Shown here: one piece after another, positions 54,395-62,419 of the stretch
Position numbering within the stretch: the stretch's first letter is position 1
Layout of the letters: each line of letters starts with the position of its first letter
Source: Deltaproteobacteria bacterium
GTDB lineage: Bacteria; Myxococcota_A; UBA796; GCA-2862545
DNA: 64,000 nt
Assembly (NCBI GenBank): GCA_006226595.1
Contig: SBGP01000056.1
Location: 1 to 64,000 of the forward strand
Direction of reading: 5' to 3'
Made by a program: the position numbers and the translations under genes
The notes under the pieces: model-generated
The model's database searches: none
What the model was told of the DNA's origin: nothing
The model's input: only the letters and a program-made list of their open reading frames with translations

Positions 54395-55308
54395 CGGTCG
54401 CCGCCCGCGCGGAAGGTGCCGATACCGAAGCCCACCGTGAAGAAGTCCGCCGGGTTGTTCCGCCCGTACACGGTCCCGAGCACGCTCAGGTTCACGGTGG
54501 TGTTCGCCACGCTGCGGATCGCCAGCTTGCCGCCGGCCTTCACCGAGCTCACCGACAGGGAGGTGAAGCGATCCGGGTCATCGAGCCGGTCCTCGCTGAA
54601 GTCCAGGCCTCCGAGCGCGTGGAGCACGTCGTACGCGACACCCACCGACGCGTTGGGCGTCGGGTAGACGAGGAACTCGCCGCTCGAGCCCAGCTCGTCC
54701 GCGGGTACCTTCTGGCCGTCGATCTCGGTGGAGAGGAGCCGATGCCGGCCGAGCAGCTCGACGTAGGTCGCGTAGGACCAGCTACCGAGCGCCCCCTGTC
54801 GTCCCACCGATGCGAAGGCCGCGAGGTCGGTCTGCCCGTCGCCCAGGGCGGTGATCCGCATGCGCGTGTCGCGGGTGAAGTCGCCAAAGCGCAGCTCACC
54901 GCCTACCGCGGCGGTCAGCGGTGCGCCGCGCAGCTCGTCGGTGAGCCGCAGCTTGGTCCGCGCGGTGATCGGCGTGAGGCCGAGAGTGCTGTCGCACGCC
55001 CCCTCGAAGCTGCACACGGGCGCATCCTCGTTGCCGATGCCGGACCAGCCGACCCCGCCGCTCACCTCGACCTCGGCGCCGGGCAGCAGCCCGTAGGTGA
55101 TGCCGACCTGCAGATCCGAGCGCGTGACCGCTGCGGGCAGCTCGACCACGTCCCCGAAGGAGCCGTCCCCGCCCGCGAAGTGACGCCAGCGCGTGTAGCT
55201 CGCGCCGACATAGGTCGACATGTCGTCCCCGGAGAGCGTCCACGGTCCGGAGCCCGCGACAGCAGCCGGCGCGAGACCGAGGAGGAACAGGATCAGGGCG
55301 GTGCGCAT
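54391..55308 (-). CDS. Exported beta-rich protein, probable outer-membrane protein
   Basis: A 305-aa protein with a clean signal peptide (M-R-T-A-L-I-L-F-L-L-G-L-A-P-A-A-V-A). The mature part has about a dozen alternating amphipathic strands with Gly/Ser turns and ends near F-F-T-V-G-F-G-I-G-T-F. This resembles an outer-membrane beta-barrel, though the last residue is not the canonical Phe. GAGGT lies six bases before the ATG. It overlaps the kinase gene by four bases, so a sensor or transported ligand linked to that kinase is a plausible inference. I cannot name a family. Confidence 0.75.
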   Translation of the reverse strand: MRTALILFLLGLAPAAVAGSGPWTLSGDDMSTYVGASYTRWRHFAGGDGSFGDVVELPAAVTRSDLQVGITYGLLPGAEVEVSGGVGWSGIGNEDAPVCSFEGACDSTLGLTPITARTKLRLTDELRGAPLTAAVGGELRFGDFTRDTRMRITALGDGQTDLAAFASVGRQGALGSWSYATYVELLGRHRLLSTEIDGQKVPADELGSSGEFLVYPTPNASVGVAYDVLHALGGLDFSEDRLDDPDRFTSLSVSSVKAGGKLAIRSVANTTVNLSVLGTVYGRNNPADFFTVGFGIGTFRAGGDR

Positions 55309-55442
55309 GGACGACCTCGTGCGTGTGGGGTGCACTGCGGTCATCCGCGTCGGGTGTTCGTGACGCCCGGCCTTGTCTGGAGATGTCACCTGCCAGCGTG
55401 ATACACCGTCGCCCGCCGCGGCCACGCCGCCCAGGAGGATCG

Positions 55443-56267
55443 ATGACCCAGCTGTCCGCCCCCGAGACCTTTCCCAACGGCCTGGTGACCTGGCAGAGCG
55501 CCGATGGCGTGGCCCTGATCACCCTCTGCAACGCCCCGGCCAACGGCTACAGCTACGACATGATGCGCGACCTCGACGAGGCCATCCTCCGGGCGCGCTT
55601 CGACGACGACGTACACGTGGTCGTGCTCGCTGGCGCCGGCGAGAAGTTCTTCTGCGCGGGCGCCGACATCTCGATGCTCGATGGCGTGACCCCGCGGTTC
55701 AAGTACCAGTTCTGCCTGCATGCCAACGAGACGATGCTCCGCCTCGAGCACACCTCGAAGCTGGTGATTGCCGCCATCGACGGACACTGCGTCGGAGGCG
55801 GCCTCGAGGTCGCCCTCGCCTGTGACCTGCGCATCGCCCGCGCCGGCTCCGGAAAGTGCGGCCTGCCCGAGGTCAAGCTTGGTGTGCTCCCCGGCACCGG
55901 CGGTACCCAGCGTCTGTCCCGCATCCTCCCGAAGGATCGAGCCATCGAGCTCATGGCAAGCGGTCGCCTGCTCTCGTTCGACGAGGCGGAGCGCATCGGG
56001 CTCGTCACTCGCCTGATCGAGGCGGAGGCCGGCGAGGACTTCCTGTCCCAGGTGCTCGACTACGCCCGCGGCTTCTGCGCGCCGCAGACCGCGAGCAAGG
56101 CCGTCGGCCACATCAAGCGCGCGGTCCAGACCGGCTCCGAGCTTCCCCTCGAGGCCGGCCTGGCCCTCGAGCGCGAGCTGCAGCAGCGCCTGTTCGAGAG
56201 CGCGGACGCGGCCGAGGGCATCGGTGCCTTCGTCGCCAAGCGCAAGCCCGCGTTCACCGGGACCTGA
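55443..56267 (+). CDS. Enoyl-CoA hydratase (crotonase family)
   Basis: A 274-aa crotonase-fold enzyme hydrating trans-2-enoyl-CoA. Both catalytic glutamates expected for hydratases are present: Glu122 in G-H-C-V-G-G-G-L-E-V-A and Glu143 in G-L-P-E-V-K-L-G-V-L-P-G-T-G-G. The oxyanion loop is F-F-C-A-G-A-D-I-S. AGGAGG stands six bases before the ATG. The gene is monocistronic and divergent from the exported protein/kinase operon. With aceBA in the same region it fits a fatty-acid-using lifestyle, but acyl specificity cannot be read. Confidence 0.93.
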   Translation: MTQLSAPETFPNGLVTWQSADGVALITLCNAPANGYSYDMMRDLDEAILRARFDDDVHVVVLAGAGEKFFCAGADISMLDGVTPRFKYQFCLHANETMLRLEHTSKLVIAAIDGHCVGGGLEVALACDLRIARAGSGKCGLPEVKLGVLPGTGGTQRLSRILPKDRAIELMASGRLLSFDEAERIGLVTRLIEAEAGEDFLSQVLDYARGFCAPQTASKAVGHIKRAVQTGSELPLEAGLALERELQQRLFESADAAEGIGAFVAKRKPAFTGT

Positions 56268-56373
56268 TTCAGCAGCAAACCACCCTTTGGCCGGAAAATT
56301 GCCGTTCTGTGCCGCGGAAGGCATGCGAACGACCCGGTCAGCATGCTACCTGTTTGGGAATTCTGGAGCAGCC

Positions 56374-56892
<519 letters not shown>

Positions 56893-56901
56893 TCGACGTC
56901 C

Positions 56902-56927
56902 GGAAGCGCGACCTCGTCGCGCTTTCC
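56902..56927. terminator. Terminator hairpin after the repeat lipoprotein
   Basis: GGAAGCGCGAC and GTCGCGCTTTCC pair over 11 bp with one bulged base and a CTC loop, ten bases after the stop codon. No T-run follows. Confidence 0.6.
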
Positions 56928-57030
56928 ACGGGTGCAACCTCCAGAGGCATCAGCGGTCCTCCGCTCGGTGCGTAGCCTCGATGCAACGGGGAGCCGCACG
57001 CGGCGGCTTCCTCGCGCCTTCGGAGGCACC

Positions 57031-57459
57031 ATGAACAGCACCCTCACCCACACCGACGGCATGGCGTTCGACGTCGCCATCGGCGAGCACAGCTTCACGA
57101 TCGACGCGAAGCCCGAGCACGGCGGCCACGGAACCGGCCCGAACCCGAAGGCTCTGCTCCTCGCCAGCCTCGGGGGCTGCTCGGCAATGGACATCGTCAG
57201 CATCCTCGACAAGATGCGGCAGCCGTACACGAAGCTGGTGGTCAGCGTCGACGCCGAGATCACGACGCCGGACCACCCCAAGGTCTTCGACGACTTCACC
57301 GTGCACGTCGAGGTCGAGGGCGAGGTCGTCCCGAAGAAGCTGTGGAAGGCCGTGGCCCTCTCCCGGGACCGCTACTGCGGCGTGGCCGAGATGCTGCGCG
57401 CGCACGCGCCCGTGACCTTCAAGGTCGTGCTCAACGGCGAAGAGGTTCCTGAGCCCTGA
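57031..57459 (+). CDS. OsmC/Ohr-family protein
   Basis: A 142-aa OsmC-type peroxiredoxin-like protein. The two redox cysteines are present: Cys50 in A-S-L-G-G-C-S-A-M-D-I-V and Cys116 in S-R-D-R-Y-C-G-V-A-E-M-L. Gly-Pro-x-Pro-K at 36-40 is also typical. Such proteins reduce organic hydroperoxides using lipoyl or thiol donors. The fold and spacing fit the YhfA-like branch of OsmC more than Ohr. GGAGG precedes the ATG. Its last 29 bases overlap the end of the convergent patatin gene, so both coding ends are shared by opposite strands. Confidence 0.92.
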   Translation: MNSTLTHTDGMAFDVAIGEHSFTIDAKPEHGGHGTGPNPKALLLASLGGCSAMDIVSILDKMRQPYTKLVVSVDAEITTPDHPKVFDDFTVHVEVEGEVVPKKLWKAVALSRDRYCGVAEMLRAHAPVTFKVVLNGEEVPEP

Positions 57460-58873
57460 GCTGGTCGACGGCCGCGTCCAGCGCCCGGCGAATGCGGGTC
57501 TGGTCGCGGATCTGCGCGATCTTCGGCCACACGCTGCGCTGCCCCTCGCGGATGAACGCGGTGAGGTCGTCGCGCGACGGGTTCGACACGACCTTCTTGT
57601 ACAGCCGCCAGTGGAACTGCGGGTGCAGGTCGATGTCGCCGCGGTAGTCCTGGCTGACCAGCGCGTAGGCCTGGTCGGCCACCTGTCGCACGGGCGTCGG
57701 CGCCCGCCGCGTCGCACGGCGGGTCACGTCAGTGGCATACGCCCCGTACGAACGCACCGCCGCCGAGGTCAGGCCAGCGATCGCCGGTCGCAGGCCCTGC
57801 TGACCGTGGTGCCGGACGAAGGGCAGCACGTGCGGGTTGGTCTGCGAGACGATGAAGTGGTTCACGTTGTGCAGGCGCGCGAGCCGCAGCTTCGGCAGGT
57901 CCTCGTAGATTGAGCCATCGACCCACCGCTCCCCGGAGAGATGCGGCAGCTCGTCGCCCTCGCCCTCACGCTGGCGGAGCTCGACCGGCGGGAACAGGCC
58001 AGGCAGCGCACTCGACGCCATCACCGCGCTGATCACCGTCACGTCCGGCGCGGTGAGGTACGTGAGCAGCCGCGGCTTCTGGCGCAGCCGGGTCGGCGAG
58101 ACCGAGATGTTCAGCGTGCGCCCGCTGTGTGCGTGTGCCTCGGCGAAGGTCGCCGGGCCGATGTTGTGGCGGAGCACGGACTCGAGCTGTGCGGGCTCGA
58201 GCAGCGCGCCGCGCCGCAGACCCTCCACCGGTCCGACGGGCAGCAGGCCATCGAGGCGGATCTGGTCGGTGTCCGCGTACATCTCGGCGAGCTCTTCGTC
58301 GTTGCGCGCACACACACCCGCCGCGATCATCGCTCCGGTGCTCGCGCCGGAGAGGATCTCGGGGAGCAGGCCGAGCTCGAACAGGCCCTTCACCACCCCG
58401 AGGTGGTGAAAGCCGAGGGTCGCGCCACCCGAGAGCATGAGCGCGGTGCGTCCGTACACGCGCGCCGCGCGCACGAAGCCGTGCAGACGCTCGGCCTTCG
58501 GCACCGCTTCGGCGGCCGCCAGCCAGGCAATCGCGGCGGTGACCTCGTCGAGGTAGTCGGCGACGAAGTGCTTGGGCCCCGCGAGGGCGACCCCATACAA
58601 GTCGGGATCCGCGAGGTCCGAGCCGTGACGGTACAGGCTCTCCTGCAGCAGCGCGGCGAGCTTTCGCGGCTGGTTGGACTCCCGAAGCGAGCGCATCTGG
58701 CGAATGTCACGGCGTACCTGGGGCGCATCCACGTGGCTGGAGTCGTCATCGGCACGCCAGGCGTCCACCCCGGTGAACACGTCGTGGGCGAGCGCGGCCT
58801 CGTGCCACTGCTCGTAGCTGTTGGCCTCGTCGAGCGCGCGGTACAGCGCGCGGAGCTGGGATCGTCGCGACAT
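57431..58873 (-). CDS. Patatin-like phospholipase with N-terminal DUF3336-like region
   Basis: A 480-aa lipid acyl hydrolase. Residues 1-135 form an N-terminal helical region like DUF3336. The patatin domain follows with the oxyanion motif S-G-G-A-T-L-G at 148-154, the nucleophile elbow G-A-S-T-G with Ser178, and the catalytic dyad partner Asp319 in V-D-G-S-I. This is the layout of the eukaryotic and bacterial triacylglycerol-lipase-like patatins (Tgl3/SDP1 type). No signal peptide is found. The C-terminus overlaps the convergent OsmC gene by 29 bp. A role in membrane or storage lipid turnover is likely. Confidence 0.92.
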   Translation of the reverse strand: MSRRSQLRALYRALDEANSYEQWHEAALAHDVFTGVDAWRADDDSSHVDAPQVRRDIRQMRSLRESNQPRKLAALLQESLYRHGSDLADPDLYGVALAGPKHFVADYLDEVTAAIAWLAAAEAVPKAERLHGFVRAARVYGRTALMLSGGATLGFHHLGVVKGLFELGLLPEILSGASTGAMIAAGVCARNDEELAEMYADTDQIRLDGLLPVGPVEGLRRGALLEPAQLESVLRHNIGPATFAEAHAHSGRTLNISVSPTRLRQKPRLLTYLTAPDVTVISAVMASSALPGLFPPVELRQREGEGDELPHLSGERWVDGSIYEDLPKLRLARLHNVNHFIVSQTNPHVLPFVRHHGQQGLRPAIAGLTSAAVRSYGAYATDVTRRATRRAPTPVRQVADQAYALVSQDYRGDIDLHPQFHWRLYKKVVSNPSRDDLTAFIREGQRSVWPKIAQIRDQTRIRRALDAAVDQLRAQEPLRR

Positions 58874-58912
58874 CTCACGCCCCGTAGCGCGGCTCAGCAG
58901 GCCTCGGCAAAG

Positions 58913-59314
58913 TCAGTGACCATAGGTGGGCTCGGCGCCCTCCGGCAGCCAGCCGCCGCCGGTCCAGAAGAAGCGGCGACCGAGGACGGGATCGACCCGC
59001 TCGATGCCGCCGTCGTCGCGCAGGGTCCACGTCTCGTCGTCCGTTCCGTCGCCATCGACGTCGACCCGAACTCGATCCCCTTCGAGGACAACGCGCCAGG
59101 GTCCCGCGGGCGCCGCGGTCGGATCGCTGCGGCCGATGGCGGACAGGACCGCCTCGTCGACGAGCCTCGCGGGCTGTGTTGCCGCGTGGACCGGCAAAGG
59201 ACCCGTGCCTTCCGGTGCAATCACGATGGCGAGCAGCGAGGCACCGAACACGAGCAACGCCACGCCAATCACCCCACCAATCGCGAGATTCGCACTGCGC
59301 GTCGCCTCTGCCAC
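58913..59314 (-). CDS. Single-pass membrane protein of unknown function
   Basis: A 133-aa protein starting at a GTG with GGAGGGA upstream. One membrane helix (about 10-33) precedes a periplasmic region with V-D-V-D-G-D-G-T-D-D, a calcium-loop-like segment, then a Gly/Trp-rich end (F-F-W-T-G-G-G-W-L-P). No known domain is recognised. It precedes the patatin gene on the same strand by 39 nt and is divergent from the CBS-domain gene, with an inverted repeat between them. Confidence 0.7.
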   Translation of the reverse strand: MAEATRSANLAIGGVIGVALLVFGASLLAIVIAPEGTGPLPVHAATQPARLVDEAVLSAIGRSDPTAAPAGPWRVVLEGDRVRVDVDGDGTDDETWTLRDDGGIERVDPVLGRRFFWTGGGWLPEGAEPTYGH

Positions 59315-59343
59315 GGCTCCCTCCGGCCGCCCATGTAAGCACC

Positions 59344-59387
59344 CGTAACGTGCGCTTCCACCCCCCAAACCCCATATTGGCGTTACG
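59344..59387. promoter_or_regulatory. Inverted repeat in a divergent promoter region
   Basis: CGTAACG (59344-59350) and CGTTACG (59381-59387) are perfect 7-bp inverted copies 30 bp apart, between the single-pass membrane protein and CBS genes. Two well-separated half-sites could bind a dimer or loop. No regulator is encoded next to it. Confidence 0.35.
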
Positions 59388-59422
59388 AGCACAGCAATGA
59401 TGACGCGATTCTTGGAGGCACC

Positions 59423-59869
59423 TTGTCTGATGTCACTGCCGCCGATGTCATGACCCGTCAGGTCGTGACCTTGACCCCCACCACCCACATCTACGACGCG
59501 ATGGAGACGCTGCTTCGGCACCGCATCTCCGGCGCTCCCGTGATCGACGGCGGACGCCTCGTCGGCGTGCTCTCCGAGTACGACTGCATGAAGGTCGGCA
59601 GCGCGAGCTTGACCGACCTGTACGCGCCAGCCGGTGGTCCGGTCGCCCAGTTCATGTCGACCGAGGTGCTCACGACCCACGAGGACGCGCCGATCGGCGA
59701 CCTGATCGCGACCTTCCTGAGCCAGCGGGTGCGCCGCATGCCCGTCGTCGACGAGCACGGAACTCTCATCGGTCTCGTGAGTCGCCGTGACGTGCTGCGC
59801 GGGCTGCTTCAGAGCCAGGACGGCCGCTATACGCAGGTCGGCTACCCGGACTACCGCCGTCCACAGTGA
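59423..59869 (+). CDS. Tandem CBS-domain protein
   Basis: A 148-aa protein made of two CBS domains (about 5-60 and 72-132), which bind adenosine nucleotides between them. Both show the family end motifs: G-A-P-V-I-D-G-G-R-L-V-G-V-L-S and R-M-P-V-V-D-E-H-G-T-L-I-G-L-V-S. The TTG start is preferred because GGAGG lies four bases upstream. There is no other domain, so it may regulate a partner by energy or AMP/ATP status. It stands alone, with 61 nt to the next gene on the same strand. Confidence 0.93.
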   Translation: MSDVTAADVMTRQVVTLTPTTHIYDAMETLLRHRISGAPVIDGGRLVGVLSEYDCMKVGSASLTDLYAPAGGPVAQFMSTEVLTTHEDAPIGDLIATFLSQRVRRMPVVDEHGTLIGLVSRRDVLRGLLQSQDGRYTQVGYPDYRRPQ

Positions 59870-59930
59870 CGTTTCGGAAATCTGAGTGGCGGTTCACCTA
59901 CCCTGAAGTAAGTAGCGCCGTGGAGGTTCC

Positions 59931-60527
59931 ATGGCGCTTCTCGACGACTCCGGCCTGACGTACACCCTCATGCGCGAACACTTCGATGCGCTCGACGCCG
60001 CCGCGGCGTGGGCCGAGGTGCAGCGCTACGGCGGCAAGCAGCTCCGCCGCATGTACGAGCTCGCCATCGAGGCCGAGCCGATCACCATGGACCACTTCGT
60101 GCCGCCCGGGCTCGAAGAGGGCGTGATCGTCAACCACCGCGGCCGCAACTCGATCCCCCTGCCGCTGGACACGTTCCGCATGTTCAGCAAGCCGATGGTC
60201 AAGCTGGTGCAGCACCCCGGCGTGGTGTGCGGGTTCAACGACACCGCGACCACCGGCTCTATCGGCCCGGGCTTCTTCATCTGCCGCGAGTCCGATGCCG
60301 AGCACGCCGAGCGCGGCGCGTGGGTCGTCGACTACCTCCAGGTGCCCAGCGGCGACATGCCCGACGGTTGGCCGCGCCTCAAGCGCAATGAACAAGGTCT
60401 TCAGCGCTTTGTGTACGGCGGCACCCAGGACTACATGCGAAAGGTCGCAGATCGCGTCAGCATCGGCATGCCCTTCAAGGGAGCCAAGAGCCTCGGCATG
60501 CCCTTCGTGCTCATCCGGGAGGATTGA
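59931..60527 (+). CDS. Hypothetical soluble protein
   Basis: I do not recognise this 198-aa protein. GGAGG is placed four bases before the ATG. It has no signal peptide or membrane helix. Residues 75-115 (D-T-F-R-M-F-S-K-P-M-V-K-L, then F-N-D-T-A-T-T-G-S-I-G-P-G-F-F) suggest a compact alpha/beta domain, and the C-terminus repeats G-M-P-F twice. It is transcribed between the CBS gene and an exported nuclease-like gene, without overlap. No function is proposed. Confidence 0.72.
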   Translation: MALLDDSGLTYTLMREHFDALDAAAAWAEVQRYGGKQLRRMYELAIEAEPITMDHFVPPGLEEGVIVNHRGRNSIPLPLDTFRMFSKPMVKLVQHPGVVCGFNDTATTGSIGPGFFICRESDAEHAERGAWVVDYLQVPSGDMPDGWPRLKRNEQGLQRFVYGGTQDYMRKVADRVSIGMPFKGAKSLGMPFVLIRED

Positions 60528-60580
60528 GACGAGCGCGCTCGCCTTCGGCGATGTAAATTCGGCACCGATCCGAGGTGCAA

Positions 60581-61663
60581 ATGACACGCGTGCTTCCCCT
60601 CCTCCTCCTCGTGGCGTGCGGCGGCGAGTTCTCCGTGGCCACGTACAACGCCGGGCTGGCGGTGAACTTCGTGCCCGGCGCCAACGAGCGCACGCCCGCC
60701 ACGGCACAGGCCATCGCCGGCATCGATGCTGACGTGGTGTGCCTCCAGGAGGTCTGGCTTCCCGACCAGGTGAGCACGGTCGAGAGCGCCGCCAGCGCGT
60801 TCCCGCACCAGTACTTCCCGGAAGCGCAGCAGCTGGACTTCGCGGCCCCCGCCTGCGAAGAGGCCGATGCACAGGGTCTGATCGACTGTCTGCAGGACAA
60901 CTGCACCGACATCTGCGGTGACGAGCTCCCGGACTGCGTGCTGTCGAGCTGCGCGATTCCGTTCATCACGCTCGAGGACGACTGCAACCGCTGCATCCAG
61001 GCGAACGTCGACAAGGACCCGCAGGACGTGTTCGACCTGTGCACCACGGGTGGCACCGAGTACGCCTACGGCGGCTCCTTCGGCACCGGCATCCTCTCGA
61101 AGCACCCGATCGTCTCCACCGAGGAGCTGGTGTTCGAGAGCACCACCAACCGTCGCTCGGTCCTGCATGCGGTCATCGACGCCCCCAAGGGCGAGATGGA
61201 CTTCTACTGCACGCACCTCACCGCGGTGTTCTCGGTGATCCCGTACCCGCGCGCCGAGGGCTCGTGGGCCGAGGAGCAGGCCACCCAGATCTCGACGATG
61301 CTCTCGTGGATGGACGAGACCGGCACCCGCGAGTACCGGGTGCTCGCCGGCGACATGAACACCGGCCCCGAGGTCGGCGACTCGATCGCCGAGGTCCCCG
61401 ACAACTGGGACCTGCTCGCCGCCGCCGGCATGGACAACGCCTGGGTGTCGCAGGCTGGCGAGTGCACCTTCTGCCCCGACAACGACATCTCCAGCGTGGA
61501 CAGCGACGACGAAGGCGTGGTGATCGACCACATCTTCACGTCGGGCTTCAAGTCGGGCGAGGCCGAGCGCATCCTCGACGAGTCGGTCGAGATCGAGAGC
61601 TGCGGCGAGATGATCCCCGGCGCACACAGCGACCACTACGGCCTGCGCACCGTCCTCAAGTAG
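60581..61663 (+). CDS. Lipoprotein of the endonuclease/exonuclease/phosphatase family with Cys-rich insertion
   Basis: A 360-aa lipoprotein (lipobox L-V-A-C, Cys13). The EEP fold is complete: Asn in A-T-Y-N-A-G, Glu in V-C-L-Q-E-V, His in Y-C-T-H-L-T-A, Asp/Asn in A-G-D-M-N-T-G and the final S-D-H. It should be an active Mg-dependent phosphoesterase such as a nuclease, sphingomyelinase-like or inositol-phosphate phosphatase. Between the first Glu region and the central strand is an insertion (about 88-156) with nine Cys (92, 103, 108, 112, 119, 124, 135, 138, 154). GAGGT precedes the ATG. It overlaps the DUF3052 gene by one base. Confidence 0.9.
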   Translation: MTRVLPLLLLVACGGEFSVATYNAGLAVNFVPGANERTPATAQAIAGIDADVVCLQEVWLPDQVSTVESAASAFPHQYFPEAQQLDFAAPACEEADAQGLIDCLQDNCTDICGDELPDCVLSSCAIPFITLEDDCNRCIQANVDKDPQDVFDLCTTGGTEYAYGGSFGTGILSKHPIVSTEELVFESTTNRRSVLHAVIDAPKGEMDFYCTHLTAVFSVIPYPRAEGSWAEEQATQISTMLSWMDETGTREYRVLAGDMNTGPEVGDSIAEVPDNWDLLAAAGMDNAWVSQAGECTFCPDNDISSVDSDDEGVVIDHIFTSGFKSGEAERILDESVEIESCGEMIPGAHSDHYGLRTVLK

Positions 61664-62058
61664 TGACGGGCTACAGCGGCACCCCACTCGCCCGCAAGCT
61701 CGGCGTGAAGCCGGGCATGCGGGTGGCGGTGGTCGGTCGCGACGACTGGCACGCGCTGGTCGAGCCTCCCGAGATCACGCAGTGCGCTCTCTCGGACGGC
61801 GAGCTCGACCTCGTGCACGCATTCCACGACCGGGCCGAGGACCTTCGCGCCGCCTTCCCCACGTACAAGGCCGCGATCAGGAAGACCGGCATGCTGTGGG
61901 TGAGCTGGCCGAAGAAGGCGAGCAAGGTGCCCACGGACCTCACCGGCGACGTGGTGCGAGCCATCGCGCTCGACGGCGGCCTGGTCGACGTGAAGGTGTG
62001 CGCGGTCGATGCAGTGTGGAGCGGCCTGAAGATGATGTGGCGGGTAGCCGACCGCTGA
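61663..62058 (+). CDS. DUF3052-family protein
   Basis: A 131-aa soluble protein of the DUF3052 family. The N-terminus reads S-G-T-P-L-A-R-K-L-G-V-K-P-G-M-R-V-A-V, and the middle has D-L-V-H-A-F-H-D-R-A-E-D-L and the conserved G-M-L-W-V-S-W-P-K-K, all as in the family, which is widespread and uncharacterised. The GTG overlaps the stop of the upstream phosphoesterase gene (TAGTG), so they are probably coupled. A terminator hairpin follows within six bases. Confidence 0.9.
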   Translation: MTGYSGTPLARKLGVKPGMRVAVVGRDDWHALVEPPEITQCALSDGELDLVHAFHDRAEDLRAAFPTYKAAIRKTGMLWVSWPKKASKVPTDLTGDVVRAIALDGGLVDVKVCAVDAVWSGLKMMWRVADR

Positions 62059-62063
62059 GCAAC

Positions 62064-62093
62064 GAAGGCCCCGGTCGTGAGACCGAGGCCTTC
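62064..62093. terminator. Bidirectional hairpin between DUF3052 gene and tRNA
   Basis: GAAGGCCCCGGTC and GACCGAGGCCTTC pair over 13 positions with one C/A mismatch and a GTGA loop. It stands six bases after the DUF3052 stop and five bases from the tRNA 3' end on the other strand, so it can end both transcripts. Confidence 0.75.
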
Positions 62094-62097
62094 GAGA

Positions 62098-62173
62098 TGG
62101 AGCGGGCGACGAGACTCGAACTCGCGACACCGAGCTTGGGAAGCTCGTACTCTACCAACTGAGCTACGCCCGC
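62098..62173 (-). tRNA. tRNA-Gly, anticodon CCC
   Basis: On the minus strand the 76-nt sequence folds as a standard cloverleaf. The acceptor stem is GCGGGCG/CGCCCGC, D-arm GCTC...GAGT, anticodon stem CGAGC/GCTCG with loop TTCCCAA (anticodon CCC, reading GGG), and T-arm GCGAG/CTCGT with loop TTCGAGT. The discriminator base is U, as in tRNA-Gly, and CCA is encoded in the genome. Confidence 0.97.
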
Positions 62174-62243
62174 AGCCCGCAGAGCGTAACAACGGCGCAT
62201 GAGGGCGTCGAGGGCCAAAGTGAGGGCGCTGGCGATCGCCTCC

Positions 62244-62272
62244 TTGACACGTCCCTGACCGCCCGATACTCG
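62244..62272 (+). promoter_or_regulatory. Possible sigma70-type promoter for the HhH lipoprotein gene
   Basis: TTGACA (62244-62249) is followed after exactly 17 bp by TACTCG (62267-62272). The -35 box is perfect but the -10 box is poor, and the leader to the ATG would be about 140 nt. This lies in a 246-nt non-coding stretch (62174-62419) that shows nothing else I can name. Confidence 0.3.
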
Positions 62273-62419
62273 GCGGACCGCCTGGAGGATGCTCCAGGTT
62301 CGGTTGGCGTCGCCCTCCTGGGACGCCTCGATCCGCACAACCTCCCGAGCGTGTGCGGCCGACGACCACCGAAGCCTCCGTCGACACGAGTCGGCGGTTC
62401 ACCTTCGTTGGAGGTCGTC

